Positions 15,353 to 25,007 of a stretch of DNA of 64,000 nt are shown in pieces. The stretch lies in the NCBI RefSeq assembly GCF_021233355.1, contig NZ_CP089507.1, forward strand, positions 1,674,001 to 1,738,000, in the 5' to 3' direction. A program made the position numbers and the translations under genes. Within the stretch, counting starts at the first letter, position 1, and each line of letters opens with the position of its first letter. Below the pieces are notes generated by a model that was given only the letters and a program-made list of their open reading frames with translations, was not told the DNA's origin and made no database searches. The DNA comes from Luteimonas fraxinea (GTDB lineage: Bacteria > Pseudomonadota > Gammaproteobacteria > Xanthomonadales > Xanthomonadaceae).

Positions 15353-17308
15353 TTACTCGTCGCCCGCGGCTCCGAGCAGCGTGTCCTGCCAGAACGTCAC
15401 GCCCGCCCAGAAGATGTAGTCGCGGTTCTCGCGCTTGTGGAAACCGTGACCTTCGTTGGTCGCGAGCACGTGCCAGGCGAGACCCCCGTTGGCGCGGACC
15501 GCTTCGACGATCTGCTCGGCCTCCGATGCGGGGACGCGTGGATCGTTGCCGCCCGTGGCGACGAGCAGCGGCACGCGGATCCGGTCGACGTTGCGCAGCG
15601 GCGAGATCTCGGCAAGCTTGGCGCGCTGGTCGGGCTCCCGCTCGTCGCCGTATTCCACCCGACGCAGGTCCTGGCGGTAGGGCTGCGTGTTCTCCAAGAA
15701 CGTCACGAAATCGGAGATCGCCACCGCGCAGCTCGCCGCACGCAACCGGTCGCTGTAGTGGACCGCGGACGCGTAGCACATGTAGCCGCCGTAGGAGAAT
15801 CCGTAGACCGCGAAGCGGTCCGCATCCAGCGTCGGATCCTGCGCCAGGGCATCGAGGAAGGCGCCGATGTCGCGCACCGAGTCCTCGCGCTTCCACGGGC
15901 CGTTGTCGAGATTGAGGAACCGCGTGCCGTATCCCGACGAGCCGCGCACGTTCGGCAGGAAGATCGCGATGCCGAGTTCGTTGACGAGGTAGTTGTCGGT
16001 GCCGAGAAACCCGGGGCGACTCTGCCCCTCGGGGCCGCCGTGGATGTCGACGATCAACGGCCGCCTGCCGGGGAACCGGTCCGGGTCGGGCCGGTAGAGG
16101 AAGCCCGACATCGACTCGCCGTCGAAGCTGTCGATCTCGACCAGCTCGGGCGCCCGGTTGTGCGACAGGTCCAGACCGCCGGCTTCGCTCGCCGTCCAGC
16201 GGCGCACTGCCAGCGTGTCCGGATCCACCGAGAACGCATCGCCCGGCACATCGGAAGCCGACAGGCTCAGGCCGATCTCGCCCCAGGGCGCGATCTGCAG
16301 TGGCTGGCCGAAGCTCCAGTGCAGCACACCGGCAGGCAGGTCCTCGACGGTGCGCACCGTGCCGTGCGCCGGGTCGAGCACACGCAATCGCGATACGCCC
16401 GCCTCGTTGATGGCGTAGGCGACGAAGCGTCCGTCCGGCGCGAGCGCGTAGTCGGTGACGTCCCAGCGTGTCTCGGGACTGCGTGGGGTGAATTCACCCG
16501 ACCGGGGATCGAGCTGCCCCAGGCGGACGAAATCCGAATCCCGGTTCGACAGCACCCAGATGCCGCCATCACTGGCGTAATGCGCGTCGGCCCAGGACAC
16601 CGCCTCGTCGGGGTCGGTGAGGTGCCGCAGACGGCCATCGGCGAGCGTGATCTCGGCGACCACGGCATGGTTGATCGAGCGGCGGTTGATCGCCAGCGCC
16701 GTGCGGCCATCGGGCGAGAAGTCGCTGATGTTCCAGCCGCCGCCACTGACCGTGGCCACGAGACGATCGGTCGACGGATCGCGCGGGTCGATCACGTACA
16801 GATCGGCGTCGGTGCCGTTGCGTCGGGTCGACGAATAGCCCAGCCAGCGCCCGTCATGGCTCCACGCACCGAACCAGTTGCGGCTTTTGCCGTCGGTGAG
16901 CAGGGTGAGGCGGCCCGCGTCGAGGCGGTAGAGCTGGTAGAACTCGTCGCCGCCGACGTCCTTCTGCACCACCAGCGCCGGACTGCCGGCCGGTGGGTAC
17001 GTCGCGAAGGGCGTGGGCTCGTTCTCGAAGCTGATCTGGCGACGCGCGCCGTCGGGACGCGCCACCTGGAACAGCTGGTCGGTACTGCCGAAGCGGGTCT
17101 TGACCAGCATCGAGCGGTCGGCCGGGTTCCAGCCCAGGAAGCCGGCGCTGCGGAACTCCAGGTAGGGCCGGCTCTGCGCGGCGATGTCGTCGGAAATCTC
17201 GGGGACGCCATCGGCCACCACCGCTGCCGGGACTGCGACGGCCGCTTGCGCGGCCATCGCTGCCACCGACAGGGCAAGGCCGAAGAGCGCACGGGTCGTG
17301 GTCTTCAT
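15353..17308 (-). CDS. Secreted S9-family prolyl oligopeptidase-like serine peptidase
   Basis: 651 residues. Signal peptide about 1-22 (ALFGLALSVAAMAAQA), then a WD40-like beta-propeller (about 45-390) and a C-terminal alpha/beta-hydrolase domain. The triad is Ser505 (GFSYGGYM), Asp589 (GGNDPRV) and His621 (EGHGFH). It resembles dipeptidyl/acylaminoacyl peptidases of the S9 family and should act in the periplasm or outside the cell on short peptides. It begins 28 bp after the STN-type TonB receptor ends, in the same direction, so the two probably share a message and the receptor may bring in peptide substrates (inference). Confidence 0.93.
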   Translation of the reverse strand: MKTTTRALFGLALSVAAMAAQAAVAVPAAVVADGVPEISDDIAAQSRPYLEFRSAGFLGWNPADRSMLVKTRFGSTDQLFQVARPDGARRQISFENEPTPFATYPPAGSPALVVQKDVGGDEFYQLYRLDAGRLTLLTDGKSRNWFGAWSHDGRWLGYSSTRRNGTDADLYVIDPRDPSTDRLVATVSGGGWNISDFSPDGRTALAINRRSINHAVVAEITLADGRLRHLTDPDEAVSWADAHYASDGGIWVLSNRDSDFVRLGQLDPRSGEFTPRSPETRWDVTDYALAPDGRFVAYAINEAGVSRLRVLDPAHGTVRTVEDLPAGVLHWSFGQPLQIAPWGEIGLSLSASDVPGDAFSVDPDTLAVRRWTASEAGGLDLSHNRAPELVEIDSFDGESMSGFLYRPDPDRFPGRRPLIVDIHGGPEGQSRPGFLGTDNYLVNELGIAIFLPNVRGSSGYGTRFLNLDNGPWKREDSVRDIGAFLDALAQDPTLDADRFAVYGFSYGGYMCYASAVHYSDRLRAASCAVAISDFVTFLENTQPYRQDLRRVEYGDEREPDQRAKLAEISPLRNVDRIRVPLLVATGGNDPRVPASEAEQIVEAVRANGGLAWHVLATNEGHGFHKRENRDYIFWAGVTFWQDTLLGAAGDE

Positions 17309-17336
17309 GTCTTGTCTCCGGGTGATCGATGCAGGG

Positions 17337-20300
17337 TCAGAACTTCAGCCGCAGGCCTGCGGTGTAGTAACGCCCCATGACGTCGTAGTACGGCGAGAAC
17401 GTCGATGCGATCGGCGCCTGCTTGTTGGTGACGTTGTTGATCGCGCCGTACAGCTCGAACTGGCCACCCTCGCCGAAACGCGCACTCGCGCCGAGGTCGT
17501 AGTAGACGTAGCTGCCGATCGCGCCGTTGACGATCGCCTGGTTGCGGTCGTACTGGCCGGCGGAGATGTAGCGCGCACGCACGTTGGCCGAGAAGCGGTC
17601 GCTGCTGAAGGCCAGGCTGCTCACCGCACGCCACTTCGGCACGCCCAGTCCGAACGCGTAGCCCTGCGACTCGACGTACTCGATGCTGTTGATGCCGTCG
17701 TCGGTGGTCAGGCTGTTGATCCAGCTCGCCAGCGTGCGGGCCGACAGCGTGCCGCCGGTGCCGAACAGGGTGACCGGCCGCTTGTACGCCACTTCCAGAT
17801 CGACGCCGTCGGTCTTGTACTCCGACAGATTGGTGAAGGTGGACACGATGCGGGTGATGTTGCCGCCCGCATCGCGCTCCACACGCGCGCACATCGCCGC
17901 GTTGCCTGCCGCGCACCGGTTGAGGATGTCCTGCAAGCCCACGGTGGTGATGACGTCCTGGATGCGGATGTCGAAGTAGTCCACCGACAGATCGAGTCCC
18001 TCGACAGACTGCGGCGACCAAGTGATGCCGGCGGTCAGCGTGTCGGCGGTTTCCGGCACGAGGTCCGGATTGCCGCCGCCGTTGCTGAGCGCATAGACGG
18101 TGTCGCGGGTCACCGGATCGAGCACGTAGCTCCAGCCGGTGGTGCTGGTGGTGAACAGTTCGCTCAGGTTGGCCGAGCGGATGTCGCGCGAACGTGCGAC
18201 GCGGCCGCGGAAGCCGGGAAAGAACTCGTTGGTCGCACCGAGCTTCCAGGACCAGATCGCGCCGGTGGTGGAGTAGTCCGACACGCGCGCGGCGGCGTTG
18301 ATGCCGAGATCGTTGAATACCGGACGGTCCTTGGCGATCGGCAGCAGCACCTCGCCGAACAGTTCCTTGACCGTGAAGCTGCCCTGCATCGGATTGAAGC
18401 TGAAGGAGCGGAACGCCTTCGCCGCGTCGAGCGCGCCGACGCGCTGGTCGATGGATTCGCGACGCGCCTCGACACCCACCGCGACCGATGCGGCACCGGC
18501 CGGCATCTGGAACGGTTCGCCGCGCAGGCTGGCGCCGAAGGTGTCGAGCCTGGTCGTCGAACGCTGGCTGGGCGTGCCGGTCACGTAATCGGCCGCCGCC
18601 TGCGAGGGCGCGCCTTCGCCGAACACGTTGATCGGCACACAGGCGACCGCCGGATTGGCCAGCGTCACCCGGCACACCGGATTGCCGGTCGCCGGATCGA
18701 TCACCGAGTCGATCGCGTTGGCCCACTCGTCGCGCAGCACGAAGCCGGGCGTGTCGAAGTTCTGCTCGGCCTCGCCATGCGAGTAGTAGGCGCTCCAGCG
18801 CCAGCTGTCGCCGGCGTAGCCATCGAATGCCAGCGTGGCCTGGGTGGTCCTGCGCTCGAAATCGATCTGCGGATAGTTGATGTCGTTGTTGAAGCGGCCG
18901 AGCGTCAGCGTGGTCGCACCGGCAGCGAGCATCTCCGCGCGGACGGCATCAGGCAGGAAGGCGTTGTCCCGGCCGATGGCGAGGTTGCCGCGGTTGTGGT
19001 CGCCGAACCAGATGTAGTGGTTGAACATCCGCGAGTGGCGGACATCGGCGGTCATGCGCACCTCGTCGGTGAGGTCGTACCGCAGGCTCGCCATCGTGGA
19101 GTAGCGCTTCTGCGGCGCGCTCAGCGGGCTGAAGTTGTCGTTGGACGGGCCTTCGCCGCCGCTCATCAGCGCACCGACACGGGTGCCGAATGCGAAGTCA
19201 CGCAGCGAGCCGTCCGGATTGAAGGCCTTGCCGTTGAGCGCGAACCCCGGCACTACGGCACCGTTGGCATCGCGGGCGCCGACGATCAGGCCACCGATCG
19301 CGGCGTCGGCGAATCCCACGTCCGGCATCAGTGTGGGCTGGCCGTTGATCGTCAGCGTCGACCAGCGTCCGGCGCGTGGCCGTGCAGTGCGCGGCACGAT
19401 GCCGTCGTTGTCGAGGAACTCGCCACCGACCAGTAGGTGGCCGCGGTCATTGGCGAACCGGGTGCCCCACGCGCCTTCGAAACGACGCTCGTCGCCGTCG
19501 GAAAACGTGGAACGTCCCGCCTGCGCGCCGAGCTTCAGGCCCTCGAAATCGTGGTCGAGTGTGATGTTGACCACGCCGCCGACCGCGCCCGATCCCCAGG
19601 CCGCCGAAGCGCCGCCGGTGACCACGTCGACGTACTTCACCAGCACCGACGGAATGGTGTTGAGATCGTTGTCGCCCGACACGCGGCGGCCGTCGAGCAG
19701 CACCAGCGTGCGGCTGATGCCCAGGCCGCGCAGGTCGACCGGCGCGTTGCCGGCGCCCGTGTTCGAACCGGTGGTCTGCGGCGAACTGGTCGCGCGGAAC
19801 TGCGGCAGGTCGTTGAGGGCGGCGCCGACGTTGGTGCGCATGTCCAGGTTCAGTTCTTCGGCGCTGATCGGCAGGATCGGCGTCGGTGACACGAAGTCGG
19901 GGCGGTCGATGCGCGAGCCCGACACCCGCACCACGTCGAGATTGGTCGCGCCGTCCGCCTGTACCGCGGCCTGCGGGGCAGCCGCCGCTGCAGGTTCGTT
20001 CGCAGGGGCGTCCGCGCGATAGACGAGGATCACGCCGTCCGCGTTCTGGCGGTGCTGCAGTCCGGTCCCGGCAAGCAGGAGGGCAAGTGCGTCGTCCAGT
20101 GCGTGCTGGCCGGACAGGGCCGGCGCGGTCAGGCCGCGTACCAGGTCGGGCGACACCATGATCTGGCGATCAGCGGCCAGTGCAAGCTGGTTCAATGCCG
20201 CGCCCAGCGGCTGGCTTTCGATGCTGTACGCCTGCGGCGCGCCCTGCGCCCATGCAGTGGTGGTGACCAGCATGCCGCCCCCCAGACCCAGCGCGATCGC

Positions 20301-20366
20301 CAGCGCCGGCACCAGTGGATGCCGCGAATAACGGCGCATGCCGCGTGTGTTCAATCCCCGTGCCAT
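17337..20366 (-). CDS. TonB-dependent receptor with N-terminal STN signalling domain
   Basis: 1009 residues. After a signal peptide (to about residue 40) comes an STN domain (about 47-117), which relays binding to a FecR-type regulator. A TonB-box-like segment (LDVVRVSGSRI), plug and large barrel ending in RLKF follow. Loop cysteines occur in pairs (PVCRVTLANPAVAC, NRCAAGNAAMC). ECF sigma and FecR-like genes are divergent 167 bp away, completing a cell-surface signalling set. Family similarity is to Xanthomonas receptors for oligopeptides or sugars rather than to FecA; the following S9 peptidase favours peptides. Confidence 0.93.
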   Translation of the reverse strand: MARGLNTRGMRRYSRHPLVPALAIALGLGGGMLVTTTAWAQGAPQAYSIESQPLGAALNQLALAADRQIMVSPDLVRGLTAPALSGQHALDDALALLLAGTGLQHRQNADGVILVYRADAPANEPAAAAAPQAAVQADGATNLDVVRVSGSRIDRPDFVSPTPILPISAEELNLDMRTNVGAALNDLPQFRATSSPQTTGSNTGAGNAPVDLRGLGISRTLVLLDGRRVSGDNDLNTIPSVLVKYVDVVTGGASAAWGSGAVGGVVNITLDHDFEGLKLGAQAGRSTFSDGDERRFEGAWGTRFANDRGHLLVGGEFLDNDGIVPRTARPRAGRWSTLTINGQPTLMPDVGFADAAIGGLIVGARDANGAVVPGFALNGKAFNPDGSLRDFAFGTRVGALMSGGEGPSNDNFSPLSAPQKRYSTMASLRYDLTDEVRMTADVRHSRMFNHYIWFGDHNRGNLAIGRDNAFLPDAVRAEMLAAGATTLTLGRFNNDINYPQIDFERRTTQATLAFDGYAGDSWRWSAYYSHGEAEQNFDTPGFVLRDEWANAIDSVIDPATGNPVCRVTLANPAVACVPINVFGEGAPSQAAADYVTGTPSQRSTTRLDTFGASLRGEPFQMPAGAASVAVGVEARRESIDQRVGALDAAKAFRSFSFNPMQGSFTVKELFGEVLLPIAKDRPVFNDLGINAAARVSDYSTTGAIWSWKLGATNEFFPGFRGRVARSRDIRSANLSELFTTSTTGWSYVLDPVTRDTVYALSNGGGNPDLVPETADTLTAGITWSPQSVEGLDLSVDYFDIRIQDVITTVGLQDILNRCAAGNAAMCARVERDAGGNITRIVSTFTNLSEYKTDGVDLEVAYKRPVTLFGTGGTLSARTLASWINSLTTDDGINSIEYVESQGYAFGLGVPKWRAVSSLAFSSDRFSANVRARYISAGQYDRNQAIVNGAIGSYVYYDLGASARFGEGGQFELYGAINNVTNKQAPIASTFSPYYDVMGRYYTAGLRLKF

Positions 20367-20493
20367 GAAAAAACCCCTTGAAGTCGTGATCGGATACCGG
20401 CCGTCCCTGACGCGGCGTGTGTCCCCCCCTATCCATGCAGACGCAACGCGTCACAAATCCCTCATCTTGCTGACGCATCTCCGGTGTCCTACG

Positions 20494-20525
20494 GTGGGGG
20501 TGAGCAAGCCGTCGCTCGCCCCCAC
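20494..20525 (+). promoter_or_regulatory. Leader hairpin ahead of the ECF sigma gene
   Basis: gtgggggtgagc (20494-20505) pairs with gctcgcccccac (20514-20525), one G-U wobble, 8-nt loop, ending 8 bp before the ATG at 20534. In mRNA it would occupy the ribosome-binding region, so it may tune sigma-factor translation. No regulator binding is known. Confidence 0.45.
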
Positions 20526-20533
20526 ACATTTCG

Positions 20534-21094
20534 ATGACCCACCCTGCCTCCGGCAAGGCGCCCGAAGACGCCCTGCCGCACACGGACGTGCGGACCACCC
20601 AACGACTCGCGCAGCGTTACCGGCCTGTGCTGCTGCGCTATTTCTCCCGCCATCTGACCTCCCGGGAAGATGCGGAAGATCTCACCCAGGACGCGCTCAC
20701 GCGGCTGTCCCAGCAACCTGCGCAACGCCTGGCAGGTCTGGTCAATGCCGAGGCGTTCCTGCTGCGCATCGCGTCGAACCTGCTGCGCGACCGCTTCCGC
20801 CGGGACCGCAGCCATCATGTCGCCTACCACGTGCCCATCGAGGGCGCGATTCTGGGCTGGCGGGGTGAGGAACCTTCCAGCGAGCGCGTCTACGAAGACA
20901 GGGCGCGATTGCAGGCATTCCTGCAGGCGCTCGACGAATTGTCACCCCGGTGTCGAAGCGTGTTTCTGCTGCAGCGATATGATGGACTGACCTACAGCGC
21001 CATCGCCAAGCGACTCGGGATCAGTACAAGCGCGGTGGAGAAACACATGATGCGGGCCCTGATGCACCTGGACGCGACACTGGGCGAGGCATGA
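20534..21094 (+). CDS. ECF-family RNA polymerase sigma factor (FecI-like)
   Basis: 186 residues with region 2 (RYRPVLLRYFSRHLTSREDAEDLTQD) and region 4 (LSPRCRSVFLLQRYDGLTYSAIAKRLGISTSAVEKHM), and no region 3. It should direct RNA polymerase to the STN-receptor promoter when released or activated by the FecR-like partner, whose ATG overlaps its stop (ATGA). This matches the FecI/FecR/FecA circuit. Confidence 0.94.
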   Translation: MTHPASGKAPEDALPHTDVRTTQRLAQRYRPVLLRYFSRHLTSREDAEDLTQDALTRLSQQPAQRLAGLVNAEAFLLRIASNLLRDRFRRDRSHHVAYHVPIEGAILGWRGEEPSSERVYEDRARLQAFLQALDELSPRCRSVFLLQRYDGLTYSAIAKRLGISTSAVEKHMMRALMHLDATLGEA

Positions 21095-22143
21095 CTGCAA
21101 AGCTCGAACTGATCGAGGGCGGCGATCCCGTGCGACGCCAGGCGGCCGCGTGGTTCGCCCGTCAACGCGCGGACGACGTCACCATCGAGGAGACGCATGC
21201 CTGGCAACAGTGGCTGGCGGCAGACGCGCGACATCGCGCGGCCTATGCCCGGCTGGAACGCCTGTGGTCGGGTCTGGGCGCACACGCGGCGCAACCGGAA
21301 ATCGCCGCCCGGCTTGCCGCGGTCGCGGCGGTGCAGACGCCGGTCACGGCAGCCCCCGGACCCGCAGCCCCGCGCGCCCGTGGCGGCCGCTGGGCCGTGC
21401 GGCTCGGTATGGCCGCAATGCTGGCAGTCGCGATCTTCGGCGCATGGTGGACACCGGCACCGCCGATGCTGCAGGACACGCTCTACGCCACGGCAGTCGG
21501 CGCGCATCGGGAGATCGTGCTCGACGATGGCAGCCGCATCACGCTCGATACCGACACCCGTCTGCGGGTCGCGTACCACGACACCGAGCGCAGCCTGTTC
21601 CTCGAGCGTGGCCGGGCGTTCTTCCAGGTGGCGCACGAACGGCGGCCGATGTATGTCCGGACCGCACACGGCAGCGTCCGCGTGGTCGGCACCACATTCG
21701 AACTGGACCAGCGTGCGGATGCACTCGATGTCACGCTCATCGAAGGCCGGGTGAATCTGCTGCCGGTGTCCGGCCACGATACGGATGCGCCGGCGGTCCC
21801 GATGGTGGCCGGTCATCGCGCACGACTGGCACCGGGGCACGCACCGCGCGTCGTTGCCATGCGGGATACAGCGCCGCCGACATGGTTGTCGGGACGTCTT
21901 GTATTCGAGGACACGGCGCTCGCCGACGCGGTCGCGGAGTTCAACCGTTACAGCCACGCGCGCCTGGTGGTCGACGACGCCGCGTTGAACGGCATCCGCC
22001 TGACCGGCGTGTTCCGCAGCGATGCGCCCCATGCGTTCGTCGGCGCGCTGGCAAAGCTGCATCCCATCCGGATCGATGTCTCCACACCCGGCGTGATGCG
22101 GCTCGATGCCGGGCATCCGTCAGGGTCGACGGCGCGCCGCTAG
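21091..22143 (+). CDS. FecR-type anti-sigma/signal transducer
   Basis: 350 residues. The cytoplasmic N-terminal domain (about 1-60, with AAAWFARQ and HAWQQWLAADARHRAAYARLE) contacts the sigma factor. One membrane helix follows at about 101-120, then a periplasmic FecR domain (TLDTDTRLRV, ERGRAFFQV, GTTFEL) and a C-terminal STN-like fold (LSGRLVFEDTALADAVAEFN) that should meet the receptor's STN domain. It is co-translated with the sigma factor. Confidence 0.93.
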   Translation: MTAKLELIEGGDPVRRQAAAWFARQRADDVTIEETHAWQQWLAADARHRAAYARLERLWSGLGAHAAQPEIAARLAAVAAVQTPVTAAPGPAAPRARGGRWAVRLGMAAMLAVAIFGAWWTPAPPMLQDTLYATAVGAHREIVLDDGSRITLDTDTRLRVAYHDTERSLFLERGRAFFQVAHERRPMYVRTAHGSVRVVGTTFELDQRADALDVTLIEGRVNLLPVSGHDTDAPAVPMVAGHRARLAPGHAPRVVAMRDTAPPTWLSGRLVFEDTALADAVAEFNRYSHARLVVDDAALNGIRLTGVFRSDAPHAFVGALAKLHPIRIDVSTPGVMRLDAGHPSGSTARR

Positions 22144-22150
22144 CAACGGA

Positions 22151-22193
22151 CGATGCGGCACGCGCCAGCGGAGCGCCAGCGCATGCCGCATCG
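22151..22193. terminator. Bidirectional hairpin between fecR-like gene and metE
   Basis: cgatgcggca (22151-22160) and tgccgcatcg (22184-22193) are perfect complements. The inner bases continue the stem with G-U pairs on the minus strand. It lies in the 56-bp gap between convergent genes. There is no T-run, so termination is plausible but not certain. Confidence 0.55.
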
Positions 22194-22199
22194 CTTGTG

Positions 22200-24494
22200 T
22201 CACGCGGCCCGGGTCACCGGTGTGTGCGCTCGCATCCGGCGTGCGGCTTCGACCAGCGCCTGCAACGCGGCGCGTGTCTCCGGCCAGCCACGTGTCTTGA
22301 GGCCACAGTCCGGATTGACCCACAGCTGCGCAGGCGGAATCCGGTCGGCCGCGCGCTCCAAGAGACGCGTCATCTCGTCGACGTCGGGCACGCGCGGCGA
22401 GTGGATGTCGTAGACGCCGGGGCCGATGCCGTTGGGATAGCGGAAGCGCACGAAGGCATCCAGCAGTTCCATGCGTGAGCGCGAGGTCTCGATCGAGATC
22501 ACGTCGGCGTCCATCGCGGCGACGGCTTCGATGATGTCGTTGAACTCCGAGTAGCACATGTGGGTGTGGATCTGGGTCGTGTCGGCCACGCCCGATGCGC
22601 TGATGCGGAAGCTCTCGACCGCCCAGTCCAGATATGCCGCCCAGTCGGCGCGACGCAGCGGAAGACCTTCGCGCAACGCAGGTTCGTCGATCTGGATCAC
22701 GCCGATGCCGGCCGCTTCGAGATCGATCACTTCGTCGCGCAGCGCGAGCGCGATCTGCCGGCAGGTGGCGGCGCGTGGCTGGTCGTCGCGTACGAACGAC
22801 CACTGCAGGATCGTCACCGGCCCGGTCAGCATGCCCTTCATCGGACGATCGGTCAGCGACTGCGCATACGTCGACCAGCGCACCGTCATCGGCGCCGGCC
22901 GCGCGACATCGCCCCAGATCAGCGGCGGCTTCACGCAGCGCGAGCCGTAGCTCTGCACCCAGCCGAGCTTGGTGAAGGCGAAGCCGTCGAGCTGCTCGCC
23001 GAAGTACTCGACCATGTCGTTGCGCTCGAACTCGCCGTGCACCAGGACGTCGAGACCCAATGCTTCCTGTTCGCGCACGCAACTCGCGGTCTCGGCGGCG
23101 ATGAAGGCGTCGTAGTCGGCATCGCTGAGCGTGCCGGACTTGTGCGCCGCGCGTGCTTCGCGGACTTCGAGCGTCTGCGGGAACGAGCCGATCGTCGTCG
23201 TCGGAAACGCAGGCAGCGGACGCAGGGCATCCTGGGCCACGCGACGCGTGCCGAAGGCCGACAGACGCTGCGCATCAACGGGACGGATCGCCTGCAGGCG
23301 TGCGGCGACGTCGGCGCGATGCACACGCGCCGACTGGCGACGCGCATCGATCGCGGCGCGCGCCTCGGCCAGGCTGGGCTCTGCCGCATCGGCATCGGTC
23401 AGCGCATCGGCGATCAGGCGCAGTTCGTCGAGCTTCTGCGTCGCGAACGCGAGCCAGCCGCGCAGCTCGGGATCGAGCGCCTTCTCCTGCTTCAGATCCA
23501 CCGGCACGTGCAGCAGCGAACACGAGGGCGCGAGTTGCACCGCATCGGCGCCGCGCGCTTCGACGGCATAGCGTGCGAGCACCAGCGCGTCGTCCAGCCG
23601 TGTGCGCCAGATGTTGCGGCCATCGACCAGCCCCAGTGACAGCGTGCGACCGGCCGGCAGTGCGTGCAGCACGGCGTCGAGCTGTTCGCGTCCGCGCACC
23701 AGATCTACATGCAGGCCGTCGACCGGGAGCGATGCGGCGAGTTCGAGGTTGTCGTCGAGTGCGCCGAAGTAGGTCGCCAGCAGCAGTTTCGGACGCACGA
23801 TGTCGGCGAGTGCGGCGTAGGCGCGACGGTAGGCCGCGCGCATGGTGTCATCGAGATCGAGCACCAGGGCCGGCTCGTCGATCTGCACCCAGCCAGCGCC
23901 GGCGTCGTGCAGCTTGCGCAGCAGTGCCGCGTACACCGGCAGCAGCCGCTCGAGCAGTGCGAAGCGGTCGCTGCCGTCGGTGGTCTTCGACAGCCACAGC
24001 AGCGTGACCGGACCGATCAGTACCGGGCGCGTCTCGATGCCGGCGTCTTGGGCTTCCAGGTACTCGCGCACCGGCTTGTCGTCGCGCAGTGCGAAGGCCT
24101 GGTCGGCGTGCAGCTCGGGGACGATGTAGTGGTAGTTGGTGTCGAACCACTTGGTCATCTCGAGCGCGTGCAGATCGATGCCATCGCGTTGATGCCCGCG
24201 TGCGAGCGCGAAGTAGCCGGCCAGTGGATCGGCATCGGCCAGCGCGCGATAGCGCCCGGGAATGGCATCGACGCAGAACGCGGCGTCGAGCACCTGGTCG
24301 TAGAGCGAGAAGTCGTTGCTGGGCGGCAGGTCGACGCCCGCCTCGCGTTGCAGGGTCCAGTGCCGCAGCCGCAGTTCGCGGGCGGTGGCCTGTAGCGTGG
24401 CAGCATCACCGCCGCGCCAGTGCGCCTCGACTGCACGCTTGAGTTCGCGGCGTGCGCCGATGCGGGGAAAACCGAGATTGCCGATCTGTGTCAC
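22200..24494 (-). CDS. metE: Cobalamin-independent methionine synthase
   Basis: 764 residues, the usual MetE length. It transfers the methyl group of 5-methyltetrahydropteroyl-triglutamate to homocysteine. The N-terminal half carries [15 protein letters not shown], and the C-terminal half carries the zinc ligands in HTHMCYSEF and NPDCGLKTR. The start is GTG at 24494, eight bases after GAGGAG. A cobalamin riboswitch lies upstream, as expected for a gene that is dispensable when B12 feeds MetH. Confidence 0.97.
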   Translation of the reverse strand: MTQIGNLGFPRIGARRELKRAVEAHWRGGDAATLQATARELRLRHWTLQREAGVDLPPSNDFSLYDQVLDAAFCVDAIPGRYRALADADPLAGYFALARGHQRDGIDLHALEMTKWFDTNYHYIVPELHADQAFALRDDKPVREYLEAQDAGIETRPVLIGPVTLLWLSKTTDGSDRFALLERLLPVYAALLRKLHDAGAGWVQIDEPALVLDLDDTMRAAYRRAYAALADIVRPKLLLATYFGALDDNLELAASLPVDGLHVDLVRGREQLDAVLHALPAGRTLSLGLVDGRNIWRTRLDDALVLARYAVEARGADAVQLAPSCSLLHVPVDLKQEKALDPELRGWLAFATQKLDELRLIADALTDADAAEPSLAEARAAIDARRQSARVHRADVAARLQAIRPVDAQRLSAFGTRRVAQDALRPLPAFPTTTIGSFPQTLEVREARAAHKSGTLSDADYDAFIAAETASCVREQEALGLDVLVHGEFERNDMVEYFGEQLDGFAFTKLGWVQSYGSRCVKPPLIWGDVARPAPMTVRWSTYAQSLTDRPMKGMLTGPVTILQWSFVRDDQPRAATCRQIALALRDEVIDLEAAGIGVIQIDEPALREGLPLRRADWAAYLDWAVESFRISASGVADTTQIHTHMCYSEFNDIIEAVAAMDADVISIETSRSRMELLDAFVRFRYPNGIGPGVYDIHSPRVPDVDEMTRLLERAADRIPPAQLWVNPDCGLKTRGWPETRAALQALVEAARRMRAHTPVTRAA

Positions 24495-24686
24495 GTGTAG
24501 TGCTCCTCAATGCGATGGATGCTTGAGGAACGAAGGACCGCGCGCCGCTGCGCATGCGCGCCACGGACCGTGCAGGCGACCTTCGCCCCCTCGGGCGAAC
24601 CGGGCCTGCGCGCGGACATGCGGAGCCGACCACGCAGGATGCGCGGCATGGCACCGGTCACCTCCCCGCGGAGGTCCAGGTCGAAC

Positions 24687-24708
24687 GTCCGCGCGGTCAT
24701 GCGCGGAC
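24687..24708 (-). promoter_or_regulatory. Hairpin following the B12 aptamer (expression platform candidate)
   Basis: gtccgcgc (24687-24694) and gcgcggac (24701-24708) form an 8-bp stem right after the aptamer's final conserved box. It may alternate with aptamer helices. No T-run follows, so translational or Rho-dependent control is more likely than intrinsic termination; this is inference. Confidence 0.4.
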
Positions 24709-24714
24709 GGCCAG

Positions 24715-24915
24715 GGCAGGTCTTCGGGCTCATGGACGGGCCACAGGCGTGGCGGGCCTACTGTCCGTCGCTTCCCGACCCGTGACGGCGCCAGTGCGAT
24801 GACGGAGTTCGTTTCCAATTACCGCTGCGGGGCAGCGCCGGAATTGCCGCGACGAGCGCGACGCACCGGCTTCCCTTTTAATCCATCGCCATATCTTGAT
24901 ACAGAGATGGAACCA
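24715..24915 (-). promoter_or_regulatory. Cobalamin (B12) riboswitch upstream of metE
   Basis: Read on the minus strand, the conserved cobalamin-aptamer blocks occur in order: GGGAAGCCGGTG (24875-24864), CGCTGCCCCGCAGCGGTA (24837-24820), GCACTGG (24797-24791, replacing GCCACTG) and the B12-box end AGCCCGAAGACCTGCC (24730-24715). Spacing fits the class. It lies about 220 nt ahead of metE in the same direction. Adenosylcobalamin binding should shut metE down when B12 is available. Edges are approximate. Confidence 0.88.
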
Positions 24916-25007
24916 AGGCGGCGCCGACGTTACGCCGGTCGCGCGCGGGCGTCAATCGGAGGGCCGCAGGGCGCTACGCCGGCACGCCGGCCGCGCGTGG
25001 CCGGCGC

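Noticed and set aside
15314..19436. Very long plus-strand frames opposite the S9 peptidase and STN receptor
   Set aside because: Shadows of strongly coding minus-strand genes; no protein-like motifs.
24491..24733. 80-residue minus-strand frame just before metE, overlapping its start
   Set aside because: It runs through the end of the cobalamin riboswitch and its expression platform, has no recognisable domain and irregular codon use; the overlap with metE is probably chance, though a leader peptide cannot be excluded.
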